Shown: positions 37,969 through 47,085, numbered from the stretch's first letter. The stretch is DNA of 59,703 nucleotides from Nitritalea halalkaliphila LW7 (GCF_000265075.1 NZ_AJYA01000029.1:1-59703); one strand, 5' to 3'. Translations and numbers: made by a program. Notes: a model not told the origin generated them from the sequence alone.

Positions 37969-38385
37969 ATGTTATCCAAAAAAACCAAATATGCTTTTCA
38001 TGCATTAACCTATTTAGGGAAAAATAGGGAAAACAAGACCGTGCTCATTCAGGAGATCGCCAGCACTTATGGCATCTCGCATAAATTTTTAGAGAACATC
38101 TTGCTCGAACTGAAAAAAGCAGGTATGCTGGGCAGTAAAAAAGGCAAAGGCGGCGGCTACTATTTAATTAAACAGCCAAAGGACATCCCGCTTTCTAAAG
38201 TCATACGCCTACTCGATGGGCCCATCGCGCTCCTCCCTTGCGTCAGCTTAAACTACTACGAACCCTGCGAAGAATGTCGCTGTGAGGTGAGCTGTGGGTT
38301 AAATCGCGTGATGGCGCAAGTTCGAGACGAGATGCTTAACGTGCTAGAAAACAAATCTTTAGCAGATATTTTGGAAAAAGAATAA
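37969..38385 (+). CDS. Rrf2-family transcriptional regulator (CysR/IscR-like)
   Basis: A 138-residue regulator. The winged helix is KTKYAFHALTYLGKNRENKTVLIQEIASTYGISHKFLENILLELKKAGMLGSKKGKGGGYYLIK, the Rrf2 signature. The C-terminal half has five cysteines in PCVSLNYYEPCEECRCEVSCG, of the kind that bind an Fe-S cluster in IscR or respond to redox state. It directly precedes the sulfate reduction operon, so control of sulfur assimilation, as by CymR/CysR, is the natural guess. Confidence 0.88.
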   Translation: MLSKKTKYAFHALTYLGKNRENKTVLIQEIASTYGISHKFLENILLELKKAGMLGSKKGKGGGYYLIKQPKDIPLSKVIRLLDGPIALLPCVSLNYYEPCEECRCEVSCGLNRVMAQVRDEMLNVLENKSLADILEKE

Positions 38386-38407
38386 TCTTTTTCCGCCTAT
38401 TCCCTAC

Positions 38408-38434
38408 AAATCTTATAGGATTTACATACTTTTG
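38408..38434 (+). promoter_or_regulatory. Promoter and candidate operator of the sulfate assimilation operon
   Basis: TACTTTTG at 38427-38434 is a perfect Bacteroidota -7 box, 26 bases before the DUF2061 ATG. Immediately upstream the 16-base word AAATCTTATAGGATTT (38408-38423) is a palindrome in seven of eight base pairs. Its position over the -33 region fits a repressor site, possibly for the adjacent Rrf2 protein. Confidence 0.55.
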
Positions 38435-38459
38435 TAAAATCGAATCCTTTATTTCCGTT

Positions 38460-38735
38460 ATGCTATTAGATCAACCGCTAAAAAAATGGTTCACCAATGC
38501 GCAGGGTAGCGACACCGCGCTCAAGAGCATGCTTAAGTCGATCTCATGGAGAATCGTGGGCACCTTAGACACTATGGTCATCGCCTATTTTATCACCGGG
38601 CAGCTGACCATGGCGGTATCCATCGGGTCTATAGAAGTATTCAGTAAAATCATCTTATACTATTTCCATGAACGCGCCTGGGAAAAAGTCACCACTACCA
38701 AAAAGGAACATGAACGAAGCGAAGAACTTGCCTGA
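38460..38735 (+). CDS. DUF2061 membrane protein
   Basis: A 91-residue protein with two hydrophobic helices (about 28-48 and 52-68). KSMLKSISWRIVGTLDTMVIAYFITGQLTMAVSIGSIEVFSKIILYYFHERAW is the DUF2061 signature. Family members are often beside sulfate assimilation genes; function unknown. Its end overlaps the cysH start by 26 bases, so the two are co-translated. Confidence 0.9.
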   Translation: MLLDQPLKKWFTNAQGSDTALKSMLKSISWRIVGTLDTMVIAYFITGQLTMAVSIGSIEVFSKIILYYFHERAWEKVTTTKKEHERSEELA

Positions 38736-39414
38736 CTTACGTCAGCACCTCTCTACATTAGATGCCGCCGCGGGCTTACGTTACCTAGCAGAGGCCTTTC
38801 CAGGTGGCGTAACCTTTAGCAGCTCACTGGGAAAGGAAGATCAGGTCATCACACACCTCATCGCAGCCGAAAACCTGCCCATTCACATCTTCAGCCTAGA
38901 TACGGGACGTCTTTTCCCTGAGACGCTAGACCTTCTGGCACGTACTACCGCTCGCTACAGCAGCCCCATCGAAGTTATCTACCCCCCACAGGAACCCTTA
39001 GAGCGCTGGGTGCGCACAAACGGAATAAACGGCTTCTACGAAAGCATAGAAAAGCGGAAGGGCTGCTGCGCCCTGCGCAAAGTGGAAGGCCTGAAAAGAG
39101 GGCTAGCGGGTAAGCAAGTCTGGATCACGGGCCTCCGCGCCGAGCAGAGCGAAAACCGTGCCTCCATGCCTCTACTAGAATGGGACTCGAATTTCCACTT
39201 GTTCAAATACAATCCACTCCTCCACTGGACAGATGCCGACGTGGATGCCTTTATCGAAAAAGAAGCCGTCCCCTATAATCCTCTCCACGATAAAGGATAC
39301 CCTAGTATCGGTTGCGCCCCCTGTACCCGCGCCATCCAGCCTGGCGAAGATAGCCGAGCAGGCCGCTGGTGGTGGGAAAGTTCACACAAAGAATGTGGGT
39401 TACATGTAAAATAA
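38710..39414 (+). CDS. cysH: Assimilatory adenylylsulfate (APS) reductase
   Basis: A 234-residue enzyme from the ATG at 38710, reducing APS to sulfite. The PP-loop region is GVTFSSSLGKEDQVITHLI, and IFSLDTGRLFPETLDL follows. Cysteines C119-C120 (KGCCALRK) and C202/C205 (GCAPCTRA) are the four [4Fe-4S] ligands that mark APS reductases rather than PAPS reductases, and the catalytic cysteine lies in the C-terminal HKECGLHVK. This fits the absence of a cysC APS kinase gene. It overlaps the end of the DUF2061 gene and precedes cysD by six bases. Confidence 0.94.
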   Translation: MNEAKNLPDLRQHLSTLDAAAGLRYLAEAFPGGVTFSSSLGKEDQVITHLIAAENLPIHIFSLDTGRLFPETLDLLARTTARYSSPIEVIYPPQEPLERWVRTNGINGFYESIEKRKGCCALRKVEGLKRGLAGKQVWITGLRAEQSENRASMPLLEWDSNFHLFKYNPLLHWTDADVDAFIEKEAVPYNPLHDKGYPSIGCAPCTRAIQPGEDSRAGRWWWESSHKECGLHVK

Positions 39415-39420
39415 ATAGCC

Positions 39421-40320
39421 ATGAAACAGACAACATTAATCGATCATAAAGAAGCTGCTTCCATTCATATTTTACGGGAGGTGGCTGCGCAGTTTGAGCG
39501 CCCCGTGCTGCTCTTTTCTGGTGGTAAAGACTCCATTACGCTGGTGCGCTTAGCACAAAAGGCCTTCTATCCGGCCAAAATTCCTTTTCCGCTCTTGCAC
39601 ATCGACACGGGACATAACTTTCCTGAAACGATCGCTTTCCGAGATCAGCTCGTAGAAGAACTCGGACTCACCCTCATCGTTCGGCAGGTACAAGACGCCA
39701 TCGATCAGGGATTAGTCAAAGAAGAAAAGGGACGCTATGCGAGCCGTAATAGCTTGCAGACCGTCACCTTGTTAGCGGCCATCGAGGAGTTTAAGTTCGA
39801 CGCCTGCATCGGCGGCGCGCGCCGCGATGAGGAAAAGGCCAGGGCCAAAGAAAGGGTATTCTCCGTCCGTGATGACTTCGGTCAGTGGGATGAAAAAAAT
39901 CAGCGGCCTGAGCTATTTGACATGCTTAATGGCCGCATCGACCAGGGCCAAAACGTCCGCGCTTTTCCGATTTCAGACTGGACAGAGTTAGACGTCTGGG
40001 AGTACATCCGCCGCGAAAATATCCAAATTCCGAGCATTTACTTTGCGCATCAGCGCGAGGTCTTCTTCCGAGATGGACTGGTATGGACAGCAAACGAGCA
40101 CGTGTACCGAGAGCCGCATGAGCAGGTAGAAAGCCACTGGGTGCGTTTCCGTACGGTAGGTGACATGACCTGCACAGCGGCAGTGCTTTCGGAGGCAAAA
40201 ACCTTAGATGAGGTCGTCGCTGAAATTCGCAGTTCGACGCTTTCAGAGCGGGGGGCACGCATCGACGACAAACGCTCGGAGGCAGCCATGGAAACTAGAA
40301 AAAAAGCAGGGTATTTTTAA
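39421..40320 (+). CDS. cysD: Sulfate adenylyltransferase subunit 2
   Basis: A 299-residue ATP-sulfurylase catalytic subunit. RPVLLFSGGKDSITLVRLAQKAFYPAKIPFPLLHIDTGHNFPETI is the PP-loop and signature, and GGARRDEEKARAKERVFSVRD and RAFPISDWTELDVWEYIRRE follow. It forms APS from ATP and sulfate with CysN, encoded 10 bases downstream. Length is normal. Confidence 0.96.
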   Translation: MKQTTLIDHKEAASIHILREVAAQFERPVLLFSGGKDSITLVRLAQKAFYPAKIPFPLLHIDTGHNFPETIAFRDQLVEELGLTLIVRQVQDAIDQGLVKEEKGRYASRNSLQTVTLLAAIEEFKFDACIGGARRDEEKARAKERVFSVRDDFGQWDEKNQRPELFDMLNGRIDQGQNVRAFPISDWTELDVWEYIRRENIQIPSIYFAHQREVFFRDGLVWTANEHVYREPHEQVESHWVRFRTVGDMTCTAAVLSEAKTLDEVVAEIRSSTLSERGARIDDKRSEAAMETRKKAGYF

Positions 40321-40330
40321 TACAGGAGAC

Positions 40331-41590
40331 ATGCAAGAGGTAAAAAAACTAATCACAATCGCCACGGCAGGATCAGTAGATGATGGCAAGAGTACACTTA
40401 TCGGGCGCTTACTCTATGAGACGAATTCCCTGCCTACAGATAAGCTGGAAGCCATCGAGCGGTCCAGCAAACAAAAAGGCTACGATTATCTGGATTTCTC
40501 ACTGGCTACCGATGGCCTGATCGCAGAAAGAGAGCAAGGCATCACGATCGATGTGGCACATATTTATTTCAATACGGAGCGTACGAATTATATCATCGCA
40601 GATACGCCTGGGCATGTGGAATATACACGCAACATGGTCACGGGTGCTTCCAAAGCGCAAGTGGCCATTATCCTGATCGATGCACGTAAAGGGGTGCTCG
40701 AACAGACGTATCGACACTTCTTTATCAGCAACTTGCTGCAAATGCGGCATGTCATCGTGGCGATTAATAAGATGGATCTCGTCGGCTACGAAGAGGAGGT
40801 CTTCGAGCGCATACGAGGAGAGATGGAAGAGCTCGTGGCCAAAAGTGATTTCCGGCCAGAACAGGTGCATTACCTACCAGTCTCGGCACTGTATGGAGAC
40901 AATATTACGGTACGTTCGGAACGCATGCCTTGGTACCCAGGAAATGCCCTTTTACCGCATTTAGAAGTATTAGAAGAAGAGGAGCTACAAGGAAGCGGCT
41001 CAGAAGCCCGTTTTCCGGTCCAGTATGTCATTCGCCCGAAAACAGCCAGCCATCCGGATTTTCGGGGCTTGGCGGGCACTGTTTATGGAGGCCGCTTCAC
41101 CGTAGGGCAGGAAATCGTGGTGCTCCCTTCCTTGAAAACCTCTCGCATCATGGCGATCCATCAGTATACCGACCAAGTAGAAACAGCTGAAGCAGGTATG
41201 GCTCCAGTACTGGTTTTGGCAGATGATATCGACGTGAGCCGTGGAGATATGATCGTGCCCTTGCATGCGCGCCCACAGTCGGTAAAGGAAGTAAGTGCTA
41301 CGATTTGTCAGCTGAATAGCCAGCCGCTGCGTGTCGGCCAGCGTCTGCTGCTGCAGCATGGCGTGAATCGCGTGCACGCGAAAGTGACCGCTATCGAGGG
41401 GCGTATCCCTACAGATTTTGGCTCGGCTGAAGCTGCGGAATCTCTCGGCTTAAATGAAATCGGGCAAGTGCGTTTTAAATTGAGTAAGCCCATCCATGTA
41501 GATGCCTTCTCCTTAAACCGCCATACCGGTAGCTTTATTTTGATCGATGAACAGGGACACGATACCCTGAGCGTCGGTTTCGTACAGTAA
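40331..41590 (+). CDS. cysN: Sulfate adenylyltransferase subunit 1 (GTPase)
   Basis: A 419-residue elongation-factor-like GTPase that drives APS formation by CysD. G1 is AGSVDDGKSTLIGRLLYET, G3 is DTPGHVEYTRNMVTGAS and G4 is INKMDLVGY, followed by EF-Tu-like beta-barrels. The ATG at 40331 follows AGGAG, a clear ribosome site, so I prefer it to the longer frame opening at 40208. It is shorter than Escherichia coli CysN (475) and lacks a fused CysC kinase domain, matching the use of APS directly. Confidence 0.95.
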   Translation: MQEVKKLITIATAGSVDDGKSTLIGRLLYETNSLPTDKLEAIERSSKQKGYDYLDFSLATDGLIAEREQGITIDVAHIYFNTERTNYIIADTPGHVEYTRNMVTGASKAQVAIILIDARKGVLEQTYRHFFISNLLQMRHVIVAINKMDLVGYEEEVFERIRGEMEELVAKSDFRPEQVHYLPVSALYGDNITVRSERMPWYPGNALLPHLEVLEEEELQGSGSEARFPVQYVIRPKTASHPDFRGLAGTVYGGRFTVGQEIVVLPSLKTSRIMAIHQYTDQVETAEAGMAPVLVLADDIDVSRGDMIVPLHARPQSVKEVSATICQLNSQPLRVGQRLLLQHGVNRVHAKVTAIEGRIPTDFGSAEAAESLGLNEIGQVRFKLSKPIHVDAFSLNRHTGSFILIDEQGHDTLSVGFVQ

Positions 41591-41608
41591 GTTGTTTCCT
41601 GCTAATCG

Positions 41609-41631
41609 CGCCCTTACTCATGTGAAGGGCG
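41609..41631 (+). terminator. Hairpin between cysN and the sulfite reductase gene
   Basis: CGCCCTT pairs with AAGGGCG around a nine-base loop, followed by TGGTTTTATTT. It could be a partial terminator or an attenuator reducing read-through into the downstream genes, whose start is 38 bases away. Confidence 0.5.
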
Positions 41632-41668
41632 TGGTTTTATTTCTATTACCCTACTTACCCCATAGACC

Positions 41669-43750
41669 ATGCAAAGTTTTAGAACAGAAATAGAAAACCC
41701 AATCGTAGAGCAAGACATCATCGAGCTCGAACGTAAGATACGCCTGTACAAAGAAGGCAAAATAGACGAAGAAAAATTCCGCAGCCTGCGCCTCGCACGC
41801 GGGGTTTACGGGCAGCGACAGCCCGGCGTGCAGATGGTGCGGATAAAATTGCCCTACGGGCAAGTCACTCCCAAACAGCTCGAGCGGATCGCTTCTGTTT
41901 CGGACCGCTACTCCACAGGCAAGCTACACATCACTACCCGTCAAGACATCCAAATCCACCATGTGGCACTGGAGCGCACGCCAGAGCTATGGGAGGAGTT
42001 AGAACGCGACCACATTACGATAAGAGAAGCCTGCGGCAATACGGTGCGAAATATTACAGCATCGGAGCGCGCAGGGGTGGATCCAGAGGAGGCATTCGAT
42101 GTTAGCCCCTATGCTGAGGCGATGTTTCAGCACTTTTTACGTAACCCTGTCTGCCAAGAAATGGGGAGAAAAATTAAAATTGCTTTTTCTTCCTCTGCGC
42201 AAGATACGGCGCTGGCTTACCTGCATGACCTGGGCTTCATCGCGCGCATACAGGAAGGCCAGCGTGGTTTTACGGTGCTGCTGGCTGGTGGTTTGGGTTC
42301 TCAGCCAAGAAAAGCAGATCTGATCGCGGAATTCATGCCCGCCGATGAAATTCTGCCCTTTTCGGAAGCCGTTTTACGGGTCTTCGATCGCTATGGGGAG
42401 CGGGCCAAGCGGATGAAAGCACGCCTCAAGTTTTTGGTTGCAGACCTCGGCGTGGAGGCATTTTTAGCTTTAGTGGAAGAAGAGCGGCGCGCACTTCCGG
42501 AGCAGCGCATTCCCATTCCGGTAGGGGCTGCGATTTCCTTACCTGAGCCCCCGCCTGCTGAGGTGACACCCATTCCGGCAGCGCAGCAAGGGGCCTTTGC
42601 GCTTTGGCGCAGCCTAAATGTGCTCCCACAAAAACAGGCACATTATGTAAGTGTGGGCATAAAAGTGCGTTTGGGTGACTTTACCAGCGACGAAGCACGC
42701 GCCATCAGCCAGCTGCTTTCAGCATTTCCGACGGCTGACATGCGTTTCACCCTGCGGCAAAACCTCCTTATCCGTCACATTCCTGAAGGACGGCTAGAGG
42801 AACTTTACTTGGGGCTGGCAGCCTTGAACTTTGCAGAACCTGGCTATGAGGGACTTAGTGACATTACTGCTTGCCCAGGGACGGATACCTGCAACTTGGG
42901 AATCGCATCTTCCACGGGGGCAGCGCGTGTGCTCGAAAATGTGGTCGCAGATGAATTTCCTGATTTCTTGGGTAATAAGGCCATCAGCATAAAGATTTCG
43001 GGCTGCATGAATGCCTGCGGGCAGCATAATATGGCCGCGATCGGCTTTCAGGGCATGTCCATCAAGGTGGGCAAGGCAGTTTTACCGGCACTACAGGTGC
43101 TATTAGGAGGGCATAATGCAGGCAATGGCCAAGCGCGATTCGCGGATAAGGTGATCAAGATACCGAGCAAACGGGGCCCTGAAGCGCTCCGCTGGCTCCT
43201 TCGTGATTATGCAGAAAACGCTTACCCAGAACCTTTTCATGTGTATTATGAGCGGCAGGGGGATCGGTATTTTTATGATTTGCTGAAGCCCTTAAGTGGT
43301 ACGGAAGAGGTACAAGAAAGCGACTTTATAGACTGGGGCCACGAAAATCCCTACGTGAAGGCCATCGGCGTAGGCGAGTGTGCCGGTGTTGTTATCGATT
43401 TAATCAGCACGCTCCTGCTTGAGGCTGAGGAGAAATTAGCATTAGGACTAGACGCTCTAGCAGCTGAGCGCTGGGGAGATAGTCAGTATTACAGCTATGC
43501 CGCGGCGATTTTGGCCGCCAAGGCCATCCTCTTACAGGAGGGCAAACAGGAAAACAATTATGCTGCACTGATTCGTGCCTTTGAGGAAGAGTACGTGGCC
43601 TCCGGCAAACTAAAAGGCATCTCCTTAGTGGCTTTGGTGGAAGGCTTTAAGCAAGTACCGACTGCGGAGAAGGCCAAGCAGCTCGCCAGCCAAGCGGAAA
43701 CATTTATCGCGGCCATACGCAGCCATAGAGAACAGGAGGTACAAGGATGA
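41669..43750 (+). CDS. sir: Sulfite reductase (siroheme, ferredoxin type) with C-terminal HEPN-like extension
   Basis: A 693-residue enzyme reducing sulfite to sulfide. The N-terminal half has YGVQMVRIKLPYG-like and YSTGKLHITTRQDIQIH ferredoxin-like repeats, as in Sir/NirA. C402, C408, C446 and C450 (ACPGTDTCNLG and SGCMNACGQHN) bind the siroheme-linked [4Fe-4S] cluster. The last 120 residues or so, from GVGECAGVVIDLI, are a helical domain (EEKLALGLDALAAERWGDSQYY...) like HEPN domains seen on Bacteroidota sulfite reductases. The stop overlaps the cobA start as ATGA. The extension's job is unknown. Confidence 0.92.
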   Translation: MQSFRTEIENPIVEQDIIELERKIRLYKEGKIDEEKFRSLRLARGVYGQRQPGVQMVRIKLPYGQVTPKQLERIASVSDRYSTGKLHITTRQDIQIHHVALERTPELWEELERDHITIREACGNTVRNITASERAGVDPEEAFDVSPYAEAMFQHFLRNPVCQEMGRKIKIAFSSSAQDTALAYLHDLGFIARIQEGQRGFTVLLAGGLGSQPRKADLIAEFMPADEILPFSEAVLRVFDRYGERAKRMKARLKFLVADLGVEAFLALVEEERRALPEQRIPIPVGAAISLPEPPPAEVTPIPAAQQGAFALWRSLNVLPQKQAHYVSVGIKVRLGDFTSDEARAISQLLSAFPTADMRFTLRQNLLIRHIPEGRLEELYLGLAALNFAEPGYEGLSDITACPGTDTCNLGIASSTGAARVLENVVADEFPDFLGNKAISIKISGCMNACGQHNMAAIGFQGMSIKVGKAVLPALQVLLGGHNAGNGQARFADKVIKIPSKRGPEALRWLLRDYAENAYPEPFHVYYERQGDRYFYDLLKPLSGTEEVQESDFIDWGHENPYVKAIGVGECAGVVIDLISTLLLEAEEKLALGLDALAAERWGDSQYYSYAAAILAAKAILLQEGKQENNYAALIRAFEEEYVASGKLKGISLVALVEGFKQVPTAEKAKQLASQAETFIAAIRSHREQEVQG

Positions 43751-44547
43751 AAACAGGAAATCAAAATACGAAGCCTCATGTCACCCTGTTAGGGGCAGGG
43801 CCAGGTGATCCCGAGTTGATGACTTTAAAGGGGATTTTAGCCTTAAATAAAGCTGACGTCGTGCTATACGATGCCTTAGTGGATCCCGCATTACTGGCAC
43901 ACGCCCCTGCTACGGCGATCAAGCGTTTTGTGGGTAAGCGTGCGGGAGCGGCATCCAGCAGCCGGCAGGAAGACATTCAGGCACTTTGTGTGGAGATGGC
44001 GGTAGCTCATGGACATGTGGTGCGCCTTAAAGGAGGGGATCCTTTCGTGTTCGGGAGAGGGCATGAAGAATGGGAGCATATTCAGGCGGCAGGTGTTTCG
44101 GTGAGTTATATTCCCGGCATCAGCTCTGCCATCGCCGTGCCTGGCCTGGCAGGGATTCCCGTAACCAAACGCGGCGAAAGTGAAAGCTTCTGGGTCATCA
44201 CAGCAACTAAAAGTGATGAATCCCTGTCGCGGGACATCGCGCTGGCGGTGCGTTCCACCGCCACTGTGGTCATCTTAATGGGCATGCGCAAAATCGACCA
44301 AATCGCCGCACATTACCGGGCTGCCGGATCTCCGGACTTACCCGCAGCAGTGCTCATTTCTGGCAGCACAGCGTGCAGCCAAGTACATAGTGGGTCCATC
44401 GTGGAGCTGGCAGATAAATTTAGTAGTGCCTCTACTGACGAACTGGCAGGCCCAGGCATTATCCTCATCGGAGAGGTAGCGAAACATGCTGCCGTACAGC
44501 GGGCTGCTGCATTACGTTTCCAACCCTTTATTCCCCAAATCGCATGA
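43747..44547 (+). CDS. cobA: Uroporphyrinogen-III C-methyltransferase
   Basis: A 266-residue SAM-dependent enzyme making precorrin-2, the first step to siroheme. VTLLGAGPGDPELMTLKG, VVLYDALVDPALL, VRLKGGDPFVFGRGHEEWE and YIPGISSAIAVPGLAGIPVTKRG are the classic blocks of the SUMT family. It overlaps sir upstream and the Met8-like gene downstream by four bases each, so the siroheme route is translated with the enzyme that uses it. Confidence 0.96.
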   Translation: MKTGNQNTKPHVTLLGAGPGDPELMTLKGILALNKADVVLYDALVDPALLAHAPATAIKRFVGKRAGAASSSRQEDIQALCVEMAVAHGHVVRLKGGDPFVFGRGHEEWEHIQAAGVSVSYIPGISSAIAVPGLAGIPVTKRGESESFWVITATKSDESLSRDIALAVRSTATVVILMGMRKIDQIAAHYRAAGSPDLPAAVLISGSTACSQVHSGSIVELADKFSSASTDELAGPGIILIGEVAKHAAVQRAAALRFQPFIPQIA

Positions 44548-45118
44548 ATCCCTTATACCCTATCTTCGTGAAGGCCGCCGAAGTGCCCATCTTGCTGGTG
44601 GGCGCGGGGTTTGTCGGCACAGAAAAAATAGATTTCCTCTTAAAATCAAGCCCACGGGCCAAAGTCACCGTAGTGGCTCCCTTTATCCGCGAGGAGTTTC
44701 GGGAAACCATAGCCGCCTATCCGGAGGCGCAGCTACGTATAGAAGAGCGCCCTTCCGTGAGAGCGACTTGAGTGGACATGTCATCGTCATCGCGGCCACG
44801 GATGATGTCGCCTTAAATCGGCACATCGCCGCCTTAACCCGCGCTGCTGAGAAACTGGTAAATGTGGCCGACACCCCTCCGCTTTGTGACTTTTATCTAG
44901 GGGGAATCGTCACCAAAGGCCATGTAAAGGTGGCCATCAGCACGAATGGAAAATCACCTACGACGGCTAAGCGCCTACGGCAGCTATTGGAGGAGATTTT
45001 ACCGGATGAATTGGATGAACTGGTACTGCACCTGGACCAGTACCGCAAGCAGTTGAAAGGAGACTTCGAGGCGAAGGTACAGGCCTTAAACGAGCATACG
45101 AAAAGCCTGATTCATTAG
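44544..45118 (+). CDS. Siroheme synthase N-terminal domain (precorrin-2 dehydrogenase/ferrochelatase, Met8-like; frameshifted at 44753)
   Basis: Frame-corrected length is 191 residues, normal for the Met8/CysG-N type. MNPLYPIFVKAAEVPILLVGAGFVGTEKIDFLL is the NAD-binding fold and the second half has GHVIVIAATDDVALNRHIA, VNVADTPPLCDFYLGGIVTKGHVKVAISTNGKSP. The first frame stops at 44771 after SVRAT; one missing T at 44753-44754 restores ERPFRESDLSGHVIV. It oxidises precorrin-2 and inserts iron to give siroheme, completing the pathway started by cobA. Confidence 0.92.
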
Positions 45119-45183
45119 CGCCATTATTCCTTTAGGAGGAGCATCCGCATGCCGATTTTTTGCGCTCCCGCGCAAAGAAAAAT

Positions 45184-45220
45184 GCCCCCGACATGCCTTA
45201 CAGCTATCGGGGGCTTTCTT
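45184..45220. terminator. Bidirectional terminator between the sulfate operon and the unknown lipoprotein gene
   Basis: GCCCCCGA pairs with TCGGGGGC around a 15-base loop (45184-45214), with a T-run on the right and an A-run on the left. It sits between the converging Met8-like gene (ends 45118) and the lipoprotein gene (ends 45251). Confidence 0.8.
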
Positions 45221-45250
45221 TAGATGCTTAATTAAACGGGCCTATCCGTC

Positions 45251-46804
45251 TTAGGGGCAGTCACCTGCCAGGGCTTTTACTTCTGCCTTCGAGCGGACAG
45301 GCAGGGTACGGTAAATCACGATTTCCGGCTCAGCATAGCGGGTCGGCTGTTCAATTTCGTAGATAAGCTGAACACGAATTTCATCCGGAGCCATGTCGCG
45401 AGCCACCTGCTCGGCATTAGCTGCTAAATTTCCGCTTACGCTAACTCCTTCGAAAGTAAGCAGATCAAAAGGAAACTCCGCCTTATCTGTTTTGTCTGGC
45501 CCCAGATTAAATTTCGCACTTTTTAAACGCATGCCCAGTGCGGAAGCTTCTCGCTGCAAAAAAGCGATTGGCTTATCGAAGCGTAAAGTTGATTCGAACG
45601 TAAGCTGACAGCTGCCCTCGACGATGCGACGTTCATAAACCGTTTCGGTCACTAATTCTGGCATGGTTTGAAAGGCAAAAATACCCCATGGAATCGTTGA
45701 AAGGGGTTTATAACTGCTCCCATTTGCTTGAAAATCTTTAGCGGAAAGGGATATGGTAAAGCCTCTTTGTGGCTGAAAGTCAAGGGGCGAAACAGTAAAC
45801 CGAAATAAATCGCGCATATAAAGCGTATGGCGTCCTGAAACTGAAAGCGGAGCACCTATGTACCCTTGAAAATTTTCATTTAATGCAGCCAGTTCCTGCA
45901 TAAAAACGTCAGCAGAAGAGCTTCCTGGATTGGAAGAACCTACAGTAGCAAAGCCCTCTTGGCCCAAACGCTCCCGGATAGATGCAATGCTAGGGGCGTG
46001 TATTTGGTTAGAAGAGAAAAAAGGATTTACTAAAGCCGGGTGCGTACTTATGGGCTGAAGTCTGCTCGACCACACGAAATCGCCGAAAGGCTCCGCATCT
46101 AATGTAGTGGCGTCCATAGACCAAATAAAAATATTCAACTGATCTTCCCAGTTTAACGCAGCATTATCGTAGCTACTTAAATTAAAGTCAACAGAACCCC
46201 AGCCGCCTGTAACTTGAACACCAGTGATGGCAGAAAGGCTTAAATCAGGATTTGCTACATCCAAGAAAGGCCCATTCTCCGAAAAGTCATTAAAACTCAA
46301 AAAGCTTTTGGGAGTACCGGAGGAGTTTAAGGCAAGTCCTACACGAACCATACCAGATGCTCCAAGCTCGTTTGTGTAAAAAAGGATACGAAATCTCCCC
46401 TGATACTTGTTGTATAAGGCATAAAAAGGAGTCTGAACTGGGTTGTTTGGCGTTCCGAAATCACGTGCAACTAAAACCCAACCGTCCTCTGGATACATGT
46501 CTTTATTGACGGTATTAAGTGGATTACCCTGTTCAAAAAAAGGACTTGTTGTTTGAACCTGAATAGCATTTTGACCTGGTGTAGCAGGGCGGACAAAAAG
46601 GTTCCAGTTACCCACTTCGGTCCAATCCCAAGAGGGATCTGAATTTGGGTCGTTTACTTCCAGAATTCTAGCTCCGAAAGGCTGTCCTTCGACAGTTTCG
46701 AAATCAATAGGATTTAACTCTTTTTCCTTATCCTGGGCTATTTCCTCAACTTGACTACACCCAAAGGCTAAAAGTAAAATAAAAAGAACATAGAGTTTTT
46801 TCAT
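45251..46804 (-). CDS. Large outer-membrane lipoprotein of unknown function
   Basis: A 517-residue protein I do not recognise. MKKLYVLFILLLAFGCSQ is a lipoprotein signal with the cysteine at residue 16. The mature part is beta-rich with many aromatic and Asn/Asp residues, for example YPEDGWVLVARDFGTPNN, WGSVDFNLSSYDNAALNWEDQLNIFIWSMD and RHTLYMRDLFRF, consistent with a secreted or surface beta-sandwich protein. No SusD motifs are seen. It lies 282 bases downstream of the Oar-like receptor, on the same strand but past a terminator. A long hairpin (46982-47005) precedes its start. Confidence 0.7.
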   Translation of the reverse strand: MKKLYVLFILLLAFGCSQVEEIAQDKEKELNPIDFETVEGQPFGARILEVNDPNSDPSWDWTEVGNWNLFVRPATPGQNAIQVQTTSPFFEQGNPLNTVNKDMYPEDGWVLVARDFGTPNNPVQTPFYALYNKYQGRFRILFYTNELGASGMVRVGLALNSSGTPKSFLSFNDFSENGPFLDVANPDLSLSAITGVQVTGGWGSVDFNLSSYDNAALNWEDQLNIFIWSMDATTLDAEPFGDFVWSSRLQPISTHPALVNPFFSSNQIHAPSIASIRERLGQEGFATVGSSNPGSSSADVFMQELAALNENFQGYIGAPLSVSGRHTLYMRDLFRFTVSPLDFQPQRGFTISLSAKDFQANGSSYKPLSTIPWGIFAFQTMPELVTETVYERRIVEGSCQLTFESTLRFDKPIAFLQREASALGMRLKSAKFNLGPDKTDKAEFPFDLLTFEGVSVSGNLAANAEQVARDMAPDEIRVQLIYEIEQPTRYAEPEIVIYRTLPVRSKAEVKALAGDCP

Positions 46805-46981
46805 GGCTTAGTTTTATTTACATAATTGTAAATATATTTATAAAACTCTAATAAACCTATTGATTACAGGATGGATAACAAAAACTTAACACAGAAAATC
46901 TGGTAGGTAAAAGGCAACTAACACCCAGAATCCTCAAGTAATCTGGTTAAAAAAAGCCAACCTTTCTGAATTGGTTTTGGC

Positions 46982-47005
46982 ATAGAGCAGCTAAGTCTGC
47001 TCTAT
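46982..47005 (-). other. Hairpin upstream of the unknown lipoprotein gene
   Basis: ATAGAGCAG-CTAAGT-CTGCTCTAT, a nine-base-pair stem with a six-base loop and no T-tract on the minus strand side. It lies about 180 bases before the lipoprotein start, between that gene and the receptor's terminator. Confidence 0.4.
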
Positions 47006-47035
47006 ACTTCAATGAAAAAATTGAGTTAAAGCTAA

Positions 47036-47065
47036 AAAAAGGCCTCCAAAATTGGAGGCCTTTTT
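47036..47065 (-). terminator. Terminator of the Oar-like receptor gene
   Basis: AAAAAGGCCTCC pairs with GGAGGCCTTTTT around a six-base loop. On the minus strand it is followed by seven T, 21 bases after the stop codon of the receptor gene. Confidence 0.85.
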
Positions 47066-47085
47066 ACTATGGATTGTTGATTAGA

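Noticed and set aside
43370..43750. HEPN-like tail of the sulfite reductase as a toxin
   Set aside because: It is fused to a housekeeping enzyme without an antitoxin partner gene, and I cannot see a clear RNase motif.
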